Source: Saccharothrix algeriensis (GTDB lineage Bacteria; Actinomycetota; Actinomycetes; Mycobacteriales; Pseudonocardiaceae). From it: DNA of 64,000 bases. This document shows positions 16,401 through 24,887 of this stretch, one piece after another; position 1 is the stretch's first letter; every line of letters begins with the position of its first letter. Where the stretch lies: the NCBI RefSeq assembly GCF_016907655.1, contig NZ_JAFBCL010000001.1, positions 558,001-622,000 on the forward strand, written 5' to 3'. The notes under the pieces were generated by a model, which saw nothing but the letters and a program-made list of their open reading frames with translations, was not told where the DNA came from and ran no database searches. Made by a program: the position numbers and the translations under genes.

Positions 16401-17512
16401 GCCTCACCCACGCGGCGGGGGTCGGCGGCCATCGCGCTCTCGTAGACCCGCAGCACCTGCCCGGCCACCACCGACCAGTCGTAGGTCATCACCCGCTGCC
16501 GCGCCGCGTCCACGCAGTCCGCGCGGCGGCCCGGGTCGGCGAGCAGGTCGCGCAGCGCCGACGCCAGCGCCACCGGGTCGCCGACGGGGGTCAGGACGCC
16601 GGCCTTGCCGTCGTCGAGGACGCGGCGGAACGCGTCGAGGTCGCTGGCCACCACCGCGGTCCCGGCGGACATCGCCTCGGTCAGGATGATGCCGAAGCTC
16701 TCCCCGCCGGTGTTGGGCGCGCAGTAGACGTCCACGCTGCACAGCGCCCTGGCCTTGGTCCGGTCGTCCACCATGCCCAGGAAGTCCACCCTGGACGCCA
16801 GCTCCGGACCGGCGGCCCGGCGCAGCTCCTCCTCGTCGCCGCGGCCGACGACCAGCAGCCGCACGCCCTCCAGCGAGCGCAGCGCCTCCAGCAGCACCGG
16901 CATCCCCTTGCGCGGCTCGGAGAACCGGCCGACGAAGCCGACCGTCCCACCGGGCCTGGGATACCCCTCCAGCGGCTCGGCGTCGGCGAAGAACCCGACG
17001 TCGACCCCGTTCGGGATCTCCACCGCGTCACCGCCCAGGTGCTCGACCTGCACCCGGCGCGCCAGCACCGACACCGCGATCCGCGCGGTCACCTTCTCCA
17101 GGAACGGCTGGAGCACCGCCTGGAACGCCGAGAGCATCTTGGACCGCGGCGTGGAGGTGTGGAAGGTGGCCACGATCGGCCCGTCGGCGACCATCAGCGC
17201 CAGCATGGACAGCGACGGCGCGGTCGGCTCGTGCAGGTGCAGCACGTCGAAGTCGTGCTCGGCGATCCACCGCCGCACCCGCGCGAACGACACCGGGCCG
17301 AACGACAGCCGCGCCACCGACCCGTTGTACGGGATGCCGACCGCCCGCCCGGCGGAGGTCACGAAGTCCGGCACGGGCGTGTCGTCGTCGGCCGGGCCGA
17401 GCACCTCGACCTCGTGGCCCAGGGAGCGCAGCGCGCGCGCCAGGTCGACCACGTGCGCCTGGACTCCCCCGGGCACCTCGAAGGAGTACGGGCAGACGAT
17501 GCCGACCTTCAC
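16397..17512 (-). CDS. pimA: phosphatidylinositol alpha-mannosyltransferase
   Basis: A 371-residue GT4 (GT-B fold) glycosyltransferase that adds the first mannose from GDP-Man to phosphatidylinositol on the cytoplasmic membrane face. The N-terminus KVGIVCPYSFEVPGGVQAHV and the GNGS-type PYNGSVARLSFGP segment are typical of PimA. The EX7E-type motif lies in GESFGIILTEAMSAG (about residue 275). Length equals that of mycobacterial PimA. GTG start at 17512 overlaps the acyltransferase stop (GTGA). The operon order pgsA-patA-pimA-NUDIX supports the assignment over generic GT4. Confidence 0.92.
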   Translation of the reverse strand: MKVGIVCPYSFEVPGGVQAHVVDLARALRSLGHEVEVLGPADDDTPVPDFVTSAGRAVGIPYNGSVARLSFGPVSFARVRRWIAEHDFDVLHLHEPTAPSLSMLALMVADGPIVATFHTSTPRSKMLSAFQAVLQPFLEKVTARIAVSVLARRVQVEHLGGDAVEIPNGVDVGFFADAEPLEGYPRPGGTVGFVGRFSEPRKGMPVLLEALRSLEGVRLLVVGRGDEEELRRAAGPELASRVDFLGMVDDRTKARALCSVDVYCAPNTGGESFGIILTEAMSAGTAVVASDLDAFRRVLDDGKAGVLTPVGDPVALASALRDLLADPGRRADCVDAARQRVMTYDWSVVAGQVLRVYESAMAADPRRVGEA

Positions 17513-18441
17513 TCGGCGCCCTCCCTGCGGGCCAGCACCCGGCGCAGGGCCCGCTGCCTGCTCTCCGGCAGGTCCGCCAGCCACAGCCGCTGGAACATGT
17601 GCCAGTCGGTGGGGTGCGCGGCGATGTCGGCGGCGAACACGTCGGCCATCGACTGCGTGGCCGCCACGACCCCGCCGGCGCCCGCGACCCGGATCGGCGG
17701 GTGGATGCGGACGGTCCAGCCGTCCTCGGTGAACCACAGCCCGCACGGCAGCAGCGCCGCGCCCGTGGTGGCGGCCAGGTGCGCGGGACCGGCGGGCATC
17801 ATGGCCTTCTCGCCGAAGAAGGTCACCGGCACGCCGCCCGCGGTCAGGTCCCGGTCGGCGAGCAGGCAGATGGTCCCGTTGGCGCGCAGCCGCTCGCCCA
17901 GCACCGAGGCCGGGTTGCGGTTGCCGCCGGTCAGCGGCACCACGTCGAACCCCAGGCCCTCCCGGAAGGCGATGAACCGCCGGTAGAGCGACTCGGGCTT
18001 GAGGCGTTCGGCGACCGTGGTGAACGAGCCGACGCGCCCGACCAGCCACACGCCCGCCATGTCCCAGTTGCCGCAGTGCGGCAGCGCCAGCACCGCGCCG
18101 TTGCCCGCCGCCAGCGCCGCGTCCAGGTTCTCCACCCCGGTGAACGTCCGGTCGCACGACGCGCGGACGGCCGCCAGGTCCATCGACGGCAGCCGGAACG
18201 CCTCGCGCCAGTACCGCGCGTAGGAGCGGACGGACAGCCGCACCAGCTCGTCCAGCTCGGCCTCGCCTGCGCGCGGCACGACCCGCCGCAGGTTGGCCCG
18301 CAGCTGCCGCACCCCCGCTCCGCCGCGCCGCGCGGCCCAGTCCGCGCCCCGGTCGAACAGCGCGGCCGCCGCTCCGGCCGGCAGCAGCCGCACCAGCCGC
18401 CAGCCCGCCGCGTAGCCGAGGTCGGCCAGGCGCTCCTTCAT
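17509..18441 (-). CDS. patA: PIM acyltransferase (PatA-type phosphatidylinositol mannoside acyltransferase)
   Basis: A 310-residue LpxL/HtrB-superfamily acyltransferase. HCGNWD (HX4D-type site, about residue 127) carries the catalytic histidine and aspartate, and AERLKPESLYRRFIAFREGL follows as in the family. In mycobacteria the homologue transfers palmitate to the mannose of PIM at the cytoplasmic face. ATG 18441 overlaps the pgsA stop (ATGA) and its own stop overlaps pimA, so pgsA-patA-pimA-NUDIX form one tightly coupled unit. Confidence 0.88.
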   Translation of the reverse strand: MKERLADLGYAAGWRLVRLLPAGAAAALFDRGADWAARRGGAGVRQLRANLRRVVPRAGEAELDELVRLSVRSYARYWREAFRLPSMDLAAVRASCDRTFTGVENLDAALAAGNGAVLALPHCGNWDMAGVWLVGRVGSFTTVAERLKPESLYRRFIAFREGLGFDVVPLTGGNRNPASVLGERLRANGTICLLADRDLTAGGVPVTFFGEKAMMPAGPAHLAATTGAALLPCGLWFTEDGWTVRIHPPIRVAGAGGVVAATQSMADVFAADIAAHPTDWHMFQRLWLADLPESRQRALRRVLARREGAE

Positions 18442-19046
18442 GTCGACAGCTCCTTCGCGGCACGCCGCACGGCCAGGACGCGCTGCACCACGGTGAGCAC
18501 CACGAGCGCGGCCAGCAGGTACAGGGCCACCGGCAGGACGTAGGGCACGCCGAGGCCGTGGAGCCCGACGCCGACCAGCGCGATGATGAACCGCTCCGCG
18601 CGCTCGGCCACGCCGCCGTCGGCGGACAGCCCGGACGCCTCGGCCCGCGCCTTCACGTACGAGATGACCTGGGCGCCGACGAGGCAGACCAGGGTGGCCG
18701 CGGCCAGGCCCCGCTCCCCGTGCTCGAAGCACCACCAGGCGATCGCGGCGAACAGCGCGCCGTCGGCGATCCGGTCGCAGCTCGCGTCCAGCACCGCGCC
18801 GAACCGGGTGCCGCCGCCCTGCGCGCGCGCCATCGCGCCGTCGATCAGGTCGAACAGCACGAACGCCGTGACCAGCGCGGCGCCGGTGAACAGCCGGTCG
18901 CGCGGGATGAACCACAGCGAGGCCGCCACGGAGCCGAGGGTGCCCAGCACCGTGACGGCGTTCGGGGTGAGGCCGCGGCGCAGCAGCCACGCCCCGATCG
19001 GATCGGTGACGCGCGAGACCGACGCGCGGGCGAAGATGTTCAGCAT
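18438..19046 (-). CDS. pgsA: phosphatidylinositol phosphate synthase, CDP-alcohol phosphotransferase
   Basis: A 202-residue integral membrane enzyme that joins CDP-diacylglycerol with inositol 1-phosphate. The CDP-alcohol phosphotransferase motif is intact: DLIDGAMARAQGGGTRFGAV followed by LDASCD, giving the DX2DGX2ARX8GX3DX3D spacing. About six transmembrane segments are visible. The gene supplies the phosphatidylinositol that PimA mannosylates. ATG 19046 lies 62 bp after the stop of the XRE regulator gene, so its transcription may start separately from thrS-HIT. Confidence 0.92.
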   Translation of the reverse strand: MLNIFARASVSRVTDPIGAWLLRRGLTPNAVTVLGTLGSVAASLWFIPRDRLFTGAALVTAFVLFDLIDGAMARAQGGGTRFGAVLDASCDRIADGALFAAIAWWCFEHGERGLAAATLVCLVGAQVISYVKARAEASGLSADGGVAERAERFIIALVGVGLHGLGVPYVLPVALYLLAALVVLTVVQRVLAVRRAAKELST

Positions 19047-19108
19047 GGGGCGGTGACTGCACCTACCGGCGGGGGACGACTGGGTCCCGGGCAGCCTAAC
19101 GGCCCAGC

Positions 19109-19948
19109 TCAGCCGAGCTTGCGGTGGTCCCCGGAGATCTGTTCCAGCAGGTCCTCCAGCTGCTCACCGCGCATCGCCAGCCGTTCCAGCCGGCCGAACA
19201 GGGCCAGGTACTCGCGCACGTCGTGCGGGTCGGTGATGGTCGCGTTGCCGGTCAGCACGCTCAGCGTCACCACCCGCTCGTCGTAGACCTGGAACCCGTG
19301 CAGCGCCACCAGGTTCGCGTCCGCGGTCCACGGCACCACGCCCAGCTGGACGTTCGGCCTGCGCATGATCTGCGCCAGGTGCTCGATCTGCTCGCACATC
19401 AGGTCCGCCGAGCCCATCCGCCACCGCAGCGCGCCCTCGGCCAGCAGGAACACGAACCGCTTGCCCAGGTCGTCCATCCGCGCCCGCCGGGCCCGCAGCG
19501 TGGCGATCGCCGTGTCCTGCTCGTGCGCCGGCGTCGCGTTGAGCACCACCCGCAGGTAGTTCTCGCTCTGCAGCAGCGCCGGCACCCCGGCGTTCTGGAA
19601 GAAGCGGCTGGTGGTGGCGCGGGCCTCGATCCTCGCCACGGTCTGCTGGTGGCGGTGGGCCCCGCGGTGCAGCACCACCCGGCGGGTCTCGGCCTCGGCG
19701 TGCAGCTGGCGGGCCAGCTCCACCAGCTCGACCCGGGTCTCGCGGGACGCGGACAGCTCCGCCACCAGGCGCTCCACGTCGGTCACGGACGGGAGGAGCA
19801 TGCCGTTCTCGATCTTCGACAACTTGGACTGGCTCATCCCGGTCGCCCGCGCGGTGGCCGTGCCGGTCATCTTGGCCTCCGTGCGCAGCCTGCGTAACTC
19901 GCGCGAGAGCCGTTCCCGTGCCAGCCGCGAACGCTCAGGTGCGGTCAT
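19109..19948 (-). CDS. XRE-family regulator with DUF5753, inserted in PIM operon
   Basis: A 279-residue actinomycete regulator. The N-terminal HTH (RRLRTEAKMTGTATARATGM then SQSKLSKIENGMLLPSV) spans residues 18-55. The rest is the DUF5753 effector-like region, with FFQNAGVPALLQSENYLRVV, the characteristic PNVQLGVVP and GFQVYDE segments. Such proteins often pair with a small DUF397 protein, which is absent here. The gene separates HIT from pgsA in an operon that is uninterrupted in mycobacteria. ATG 19948 has no obvious ribosome site. Its 156-bp upstream gap holds three evenly spaced GCACGTGC palindromes that may be its operator. Confidence 0.85.
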   Translation of the reverse strand: MTAPERSRLARERLSRELRRLRTEAKMTGTATARATGMSQSKLSKIENGMLLPSVTDVERLVAELSASRETRVELVELARQLHAEAETRRVVLHRGAHRHQQTVARIEARATTSRFFQNAGVPALLQSENYLRVVLNATPAHEQDTAIATLRARRARMDDLGKRFVFLLAEGALRWRMGSADLMCEQIEHLAQIMRRPNVQLGVVPWTADANLVALHGFQVYDERVVTLSVLTGNATITDPHDVREYLALFGRLERLAMRGEQLEDLLEQISGDHRKLG

Positions 19949-20064
19949 GAAACGCACGCTATCGACGCGGGCGACCCGTGACGATCGGCCACACAGGGAA
20001 TACTCACGGTCCACCGGCCCGGCCGGTGGTGATCTACGGCACGCGCGCGGCACGTATCCGGGGC

Positions 20065-20096
20065 GCACGTGCGAACGCACGTGCACCTGCACGTGC
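20065..20096. promoter_or_regulatory. three GCACGTGC palindromes at exact 12-bp period
   Basis: The 8-bp palindrome GCACGTGC occurs at 20065-20072, 20077-20084 and 20089-20096. The first two also form a larger perfect dyad, GCACGTGCG-AA-CGCACGTGC. The array is in the gap upstream of the XRE regulator and just after the HIT stop (20105). It could be a cooperative operator for the XRE protein or a HIT terminator; the even spacing favours an operator. Confidence 0.55.
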
Positions 20097-20104
20097 GCGC
20101 GCGA

Positions 20105-20653
20105 TCAGCCCTTTTCCGCCCAGGCTTCCGAGAGCAGCCGGCGGGTCTCGCCGAGCAGCTGGGGCAGCACCTTCGTGTGACCGATGACCGGCATGAAGTT
20201 CGCGTCGCCGCCCCACCGCGGCACCACGTGCTGGTGCAGGTGGGCCGCGATGCCCGCGCCGGCGACCAGGCCCTGGTTCATGCCCACGTTGAACCCGTGC
20301 GGGCTCGACACCGCCCGGATCACCTTCATGGCGCGCTGGGTGAACTCGGCGAACTCCACCGTCTCGGCGGGCGTGAGGTCGGTGTAGTCGGGCACGTGCC
20401 GGTAGGGCAGCACCATCAGGTGGCCGGGGTTGTACGGGTAGAGGTTGAGCAGCGCGAACACCAGTTCGCCGCGGGCCAGGACCAGGCCGTCGGCGTCGTC
20501 CATCCCGATCACCCGGCAGAACGGGCAGCCCTCCGGCTCGTCGCCGTCGGCCTTGCCCTCGCCGCGCACGTACGAGAGGCGGTGCGGGGTCCACAACCGC
20601 TGGAGCGCGTCGCGGACCCCGACCCCGTCCTGCTCCTCGTACTCCGGCGTCAC
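20105..20653 (-). CDS. HIT-family nucleotide hydrolase/phosphorylase
   Basis: A 182-residue HIT protein with CPFCRVI zinc-site-like cysteines near residue 44 and the histidine triad [10 protein letters not shown] (about residues 138-147). The mycobacterial gene at this locus (Rv2613c) encodes an Ap4A phosphorylase, and that is the best inference here. GTG 20653 overlaps the thrS stop (GTGA), so it is translated with thrS. In other actinobacteria pgsA follows directly. Confidence 0.88.
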   Translation of the reverse strand: MTPEYEEQDGVGVRDALQRLWTPHRLSYVRGEGKADGDEPEGCPFCRVIGMDDADGLVLARGELVFALLNLYPYNPGHLMVLPYRHVPDYTDLTPAETVEFAEFTQRAMKVIRAVSSPHGFNVGMNQGLVAGAGIAAHLHQHVVPRWGGDANFMPVIGHTKVLPQLLGETRRLLSEAWAEKG

Positions 20654-22665
20654 CGGAGGAGGTCCGCCGTGGGCGAGGCGTTCTCCCGGCGCTTCACCCA
20701 GTCGACGACCGTCGCGACCGCCTCGGCCACCGGCACCCCGTTGACCTGCGTGCCGTCCCGGAACCGGAAGGACACCGCGCCGGACTCCACGTCCTTGGCG
20801 CCGGCCAGCAGCATGAACGGCACCTTCTGCGTGGTGTGGTTGCGGATCTTCTTCTGCATCCGGTCGTCGGAGGCGTCCACCTCGACCCTGATCCGGTGCT
20901 CCCGCAGGGCCGCGGCCACCTGCTCCAAGTGCTCCACGTGCTCGTCGGCGATCGGGATGCCGACCACCTGCACGGGGGCCAGCCACGCCGGGAACGCGCC
21001 CGCGTAGTGCTCGGTGAGCACGCCGAAGAACCGCTCGATGGAGCCGAACAGCGCCCGGTGGATCATGATGGGCCGCTGCCGCGAGCCGTCCGGCGCGGTG
21101 TACTCCAGCTCGAACCGCTTGGGCTGGTTGAAGTCGAGCTGGATGGTCGACATCTGCCAGGACCGGCCGATGGCGTCCTTGGCCTGCACGCTGATCTTCG
21201 GGCCGTAGTAGGCCGCGCCGCCCGGGTCGGGCACCAGCTCCAGCCCGGAGTCCTCGGCCGCCCGCCGCAGCGTCTCGGTGGCCTCCTCCCACTCCTGCGG
21301 GTCGCCGATGAACTTCGGCGAGTCGTCGCGGGTGGACAGTTCCAGGTAGAAGTCGCTCAGGCCGTAGTCGGCCAGCAGGTCGAGCACGAACTTCAGCAGC
21401 GAGCGCAGCTCGCCCGGCATCTGCTCCTTGGTGCAGTAGATGTGCGAGTCGTCCATCGTCAGGCCGCGCACGCGGGTCAGCCCGTGCACCACGCCGGACT
21501 TCTCGTACCGGTAGACCGTGCCGAACTCGAACAGCCGCAGCGGCAGCTCGCGGTAGGACCGCCCGCGCGACCTGAAGATCAGGTTGTGCATCGGGCAGTT
21601 CATGGCCTTGAGGTAGTAGTCCTCGCCCTCGAACTCGATGGGCGGGAACATCGTGTCGGCGTAGTAGGGCAGGTGGCCGGAGGTGTGGAACAGGCCGCTC
21701 TTGCTGATGTGCGGCGTGTACACGAACTCGTAGTCGGACTCCTCGTGCCGGCGGCGCGAGTAGTCCTCCAGTTCGCGGCGGACGACGCCGCCCTTGGGGT
21801 GGAACACGGCCAGCCCCGAGCCCAGCTCGTCGGGGAAGCTGAACAGGTCCAGCTCGACGCCCAGCTTGCGGTGGTCGCGGCGCTCGGCCTCGGCCAGCAT
21901 CTCCAGGTGCACGTCCAGCGCCTCGGGCGACTCCCAGGCCGTGCCGTAGATGCGCTGGAGCTGCGGGTTGTTCTCGTTGCCGCGCCAGTAGGCGGCGGCC
22001 ACCCTGGTCAGCTTGAACGCCGGGATGTGCTTGGTCGTCGGCACGTGCGGGCCGCGGCACAGGTCGCCCCAGACGCGCTCGCCGGTGCGCGGGTCGAGGT
22101 TGTCGTAGATCGTCAGCTCGCCGCCGCCGACCTCCATCACCTCGGCCGTGTCGACATCGGACTTGATGTCCACCAGCTCCAGCTTGAACGGCTCGGCGGC
22201 CAGCTCCCGCTTCGCGGCCTCGACCGACTCCACCACCCGGCGGTCGAACCGCTGCGCGCCCTTGACGATCTGCTTCATGCGCTTCTCCAGCGCCTGCAGG
22301 TCCTCGGGCGTGAACGGCCGCTCCACCTGGAAGTCGTAGTAGAAGCCGTCCTTGACCGGCGGGCCGATGCCCAGCTTGGCCTCCGGGAACAGCTGCTGGA
22401 CGGCCTGGGCGAGCACGTGGGCGGCGGAGTGCCGGATCACGCTGCGGCCGTCCGGGCTGTCGGCGGCGACCGGCTCCACCTCCACGTCCACCGACGGCGC
22501 CCACGACAGGTCGCGCAGGTGCCCCTCGGCGTCGCGGACCACCACGACGGCGTCCGACCCCTTGCCGGGCAACCCCGCCTCCCGGACCGCCGTGCCCGCG
22601 GTGGTCCCGGCCGGCACCACCACGCGCGGTGGGGCGAGTGCGGCTGCGGGTCGCGGCTGGGACAC
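20650..22665 (-). CDS. thrS: threonyl-tRNA synthetase
   Basis: A 671-residue class II synthetase. The N-terminal TGS region is followed by the editing domain with [19 protein letters not shown], and the catalytic core holds [20 protein letters not shown] (motif 2 region) and the [20 protein letters not shown] motif 3 and anticodon-domain start. Length is normal. GTG 22665 is preceded by GAGGAGT. It heads the HIT-PIM gene row. The 220-bp upstream stretch has no convincing T-box stem. Confidence 0.96.
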   Translation of the reverse strand: MSQPRPAAALAPPRVVVPAGTTAGTAVREAGLPGKGSDAVVVVRDAEGHLRDLSWAPSVDVEVEPVAADSPDGRSVIRHSAAHVLAQAVQQLFPEAKLGIGPPVKDGFYYDFQVERPFTPEDLQALEKRMKQIVKGAQRFDRRVVESVEAAKRELAAEPFKLELVDIKSDVDTAEVMEVGGGELTIYDNLDPRTGERVWGDLCRGPHVPTTKHIPAFKLTRVAAAYWRGNENNPQLQRIYGTAWESPEALDVHLEMLAEAERRDHRKLGVELDLFSFPDELGSGLAVFHPKGGVVRRELEDYSRRRHEESDYEFVYTPHISKSGLFHTSGHLPYYADTMFPPIEFEGEDYYLKAMNCPMHNLIFRSRGRSYRELPLRLFEFGTVYRYEKSGVVHGLTRVRGLTMDDSHIYCTKEQMPGELRSLLKFVLDLLADYGLSDFYLELSTRDDSPKFIGDPQEWEEATETLRRAAEDSGLELVPDPGGAAYYGPKISVQAKDAIGRSWQMSTIQLDFNQPKRFELEYTAPDGSRQRPIMIHRALFGSIERFFGVLTEHYAGAFPAWLAPVQVVGIPIADEHVEHLEQVAAALREHRIRVEVDASDDRMQKKIRNHTTQKVPFMLLAGAKDVESGAVSFRFRDGTQVNGVPVAEAVATVVDWVKRRENASPTADLLR

Positions 22666-22860
22666 GGTGACTCCTCGGGTAGGCGGTGCGGTCTGCGCTG
22701 TCTGCACCCAGATGTTATCGGTGCTCACCCACCGGTTATCCGCCGACACCGGCCGCGCCGCCTGCCCGACCCCTCGGGCACGGGAGCGCGCAGGGACCTC
22801 CGCCGGGAACCGGAGCGGCAACCGCACCCCCACCTTCCGCACTGTGCACGAAGCGATGCC
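22666..22860 (-). promoter_or_regulatory. upstream region of thrS
   Basis: This 195-bp stretch between thrS and hairpin element copy 2 contains two GATAAC sequences on the minus strand (complement of 22714-22719 and 22735-22740), 21 bp apart, each inside an ACCGATAAC or CGGATAACC context. Either could be a -10 element; no matching -35 is obvious. No ORF with coding character is seen. Confidence 0.3.
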
Positions 22861-23335
22861 GCACCTAGTGCGCATACCGGTTGCTTCGTGTTCTCCTCCC
22901 CGTACGGCCTGGGCGCAGCCCGATCAGTTTCGTCCGGGGGTGTCAAGCACGCTTTACCGCTTGACACCCCCGGACGAAACTGATTGCCTTCGGCAGGCCG
23001 TACGAGGAGGAGAACACGACCGCTCTTGCTTTTTCCTCCTCCTTGGGGGCCTCTCGGCCGCTCTTCATACTTGGGTCGCGCACCGATCTGGGTAATAATC
23101 GGTGCGGTAGAGCCCGAAGCTGAAAAGAAAAAGAGTCCTCGCCGGACAGGCAGGCCGCCAAGGAGAATGAAAAGAAAGAGCGGTCGTGTTCCCCCCGCAT
23201 GACCTGTCAAAGACGACCATGCTTTCTTGGGGGGTGCAAGCGAAAAGCGTGCTTGCACCCCCCAAGAAAGCATGGCAGCCCTCCGGGCAGGCCATACGGG
23301 GAGAACACGAAGACACCGGACTGCACGGGGCGTGC
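22861..23335 (+). repeat. multi-hairpin element, copy 2
   Basis: Same architecture and almost same length (475 bp) as copy 1. Hairpin 1 is 22887-23018, hairpin 2 is 23019-23184 and hairpin 3 is 23185-23309, with edge mini-hairpins GCACCTAGTGC (22861-22871) and GCACGGGGCGTGC (23323-23335). In hairpin 1 the nine-base block GTTTCGTCC replaces TGCTTGGTA of copy 1, and the opposite arm changes to match; one position is a G/T (G-U in RNA) pair. The loop is ACGCTTTACC. Hairpin 3 has TTTCTTG where copy 1 has TTTTCCT, again matched on the opposite arm. It lies between thrS and the FadR-type gene, both on the minus strand. Confidence 0.85.
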
Positions 23336-23370
23336 CGAAGGGCAAAAGCTACTGGCTGCCAGGTGTGGGT

Positions 23371-24072
23371 CTAGGACAGGAAGCCGCGCAGCAGTGCGGC
23401 CGTGCCGGCCAGGTGCTCGGCCATTTCCCGTCGTGCGCCGTCCGCGTCGCCGTCGAGGACGCGGGTGATGATCCGCTCGTGCTGTTCGTTGGAGTGCGCC
23501 AGGTTGGGTGGCAGCAGCGGGATGCGGTCGAGCAGTTCGTTGATCCGCGACCGGGAGTCCGCGATCGCCGCCGTCAGCGACGCCGACCCGGTGGACTCCG
23601 CGATCGCCAGGTGCAGCCGGGAGTCCTTGCGCCGGTAGTCGGCCAGGTCCGCCGCCGCGCACTCGGCCAGCCGCGCCCGCAGGTCGTGCCGCTCCCCCGG
23701 ACCCAGCGCGGTGCCCGCGGCGCACTCGGCGGCCCCGGTCTCCAGGACCGACCGCAGCGTCAGCGCGTCCGCCAGGTCGGGCGGGCCCCCGCCGCGACCG
23801 GGCGGTGCGGCGGGCAGTTCGCCGTTGACGAACGTCCCGCCGTACCGGCCGCGTCGCGACTCGACGTACCCGGCGTCCTGCAGCGACCTGATCGCCTCGC
23901 GCAGCGTCACCCGGCTCACGCCCAGCCGGGTCGCGAGGTCGCGTTCGGCGGGCAGCCGCTCCCCCGGCGGGACGGCGCCGAGCCGGATGGCCTGCAGGAG
24001 CCGCTCGACGGTCCCCTCGAACGCGTTGCCCGCCCGCACCGGGCGGAACAGCGCGTCGCGCAGGGCGACCAT
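23371..24072 (-). CDS. FadR/GntR-family regulator (FCD domain)
   Basis: A 233-residue regulator. Residues 15-75 are the GntR winged helix (LGAVPPGERLPAERDLATRL, GVSRVTLREAIRSLQDAGYV), followed by an all-helical FCD ligand domain with metal-site histidines (RLHLAIAEST, LAHSNEQHERI). ATG 24072 overlaps the stop of the SDR gene by one base (TGATG), so it is the last gene of the amine-catabolism operon and probably its feedback regulator. Its stop lies 36 bp from element copy 2. Confidence 0.88.
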   Translation of the reverse strand: MVALRDALFRPVRAGNAFEGTVERLLQAIRLGAVPPGERLPAERDLATRLGVSRVTLREAIRSLQDAGYVESRRGRYGGTFVNGELPAAPPGRGGGPPDLADALTLRSVLETGAAECAAGTALGPGERHDLRARLAECAAADLADYRRKDSRLHLAIAESTGSASLTAAIADSRSRINELLDRIPLLPPNLAHSNEQHERIITRVLDGDADGARREMAEHLAGTAALLRGFLS

Positions 24073-24839
24073 CACAGCGGTGTCACGTACGCGCCCGAGA
24101 TGCCCCCGTCCACCAGGAAGTTCGACGCGGTGATGAACGAGGAGTCGTCGCTGGCCAGGAACGCCACGGCGGCGGCGATCTCCTCCGGTTCGGCGAACCG
24201 GCCCAGCGGCACGTGCACCAGCCGCCGCGCGGCCCGCTCCGGGTCCTTCGCGAACAGCTCGCGCAGCAACGGGGTGTTGACCGGTCCGGGCGAGAGCGCG
24301 TTGACGCGCACGCCCTCGCGCGCGAACTGCACGCCCAGTTCCCGGCTCATCGCGAGCACGCCGCCCTTGGAGGCGGTGTAGGACACCTGTGACGTGGCGG
24401 CGCCCATGGTGGCGACGAACGACGCGGTGTTGATCACCGATCCCCTGCCCTGCCGCAGCATGTGCGGGATGGCGTGCTTGCAGCACAGGTACACCGACGT
24501 GAGGTTGACCCTCTGCACCCGGTCCCAGACCTCGATGCCGGTGGTCAGGACCGAGTCGTCCTCCGGCGGGGAAATGCCCGCGTTGTTGAACGCGATGTCG
24601 ACCGAGCCGTAGGTGTCCGCGGCCGTCCGGTAGAGCGCGCGGACCTGTTCCTCGTCGGTCACGTCCACCTGCGCGAACAACCCGCCGACCTCGTCCGCGG
24701 CGGCCTTGCCCGCCGTCGCGTCGACGTCCGCGACGACGACGCGCGCGCCCTCGCTCGCCAGGCGGCGCACCGAGGCCAGGCCGATGCCACCGGCCCCGCC
24801 GGTCACGACGGCCACCCGGCCGTCCAATCGCTGTGCCAT
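24072..24839 (-). CDS. short-chain dehydrogenase/reductase
   Basis: A 255-residue classical SDR. The cofactor motif TGGAGGIG (about residues 13-20), NNAG (about 90), catalytic Ser in NTASFVATM, and YTASKGG (YX3K) are all present; DVD at the end of beta-2 favours NAD(H). ATG 24839 has GGAGAG upstream. In this operon it could oxidise the alcohol of a gamma-glutamylated aminoalcohol before the aldehyde dehydrogenase acts; that role is an inference from neighbours. Confidence 0.88.
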   Translation of the reverse strand: MAQRLDGRVAVVTGGAGGIGLASVRRLASEGARVVVADVDATAGKAAADEVGGLFAQVDVTDEEQVRALYRTAADTYGSVDIAFNNAGISPPEDDSVLTTGIEVWDRVQRVNLTSVYLCCKHAIPHMLRQGRGSVINTASFVATMGAATSQVSYTASKGGVLAMSRELGVQFAREGVRVNALSPGPVNTPLLRELFAKDPERAARRLVHVPLGRFAEPEEIAAAVAFLASDDSSFITASNFLVDGGISGAYVTPL

Positions 24840-24887
24840 GTCTCTCCTGTTCGGGTGGGTCGCCGCGCGGGCGGTGGGGAGCGGCGG

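Noticed and set aside
22666-22860. T-box leader upstream of thrS
   Set aside because: No AGGGUGGNACCGCG-type antiterminator and no specifier stem could be found.
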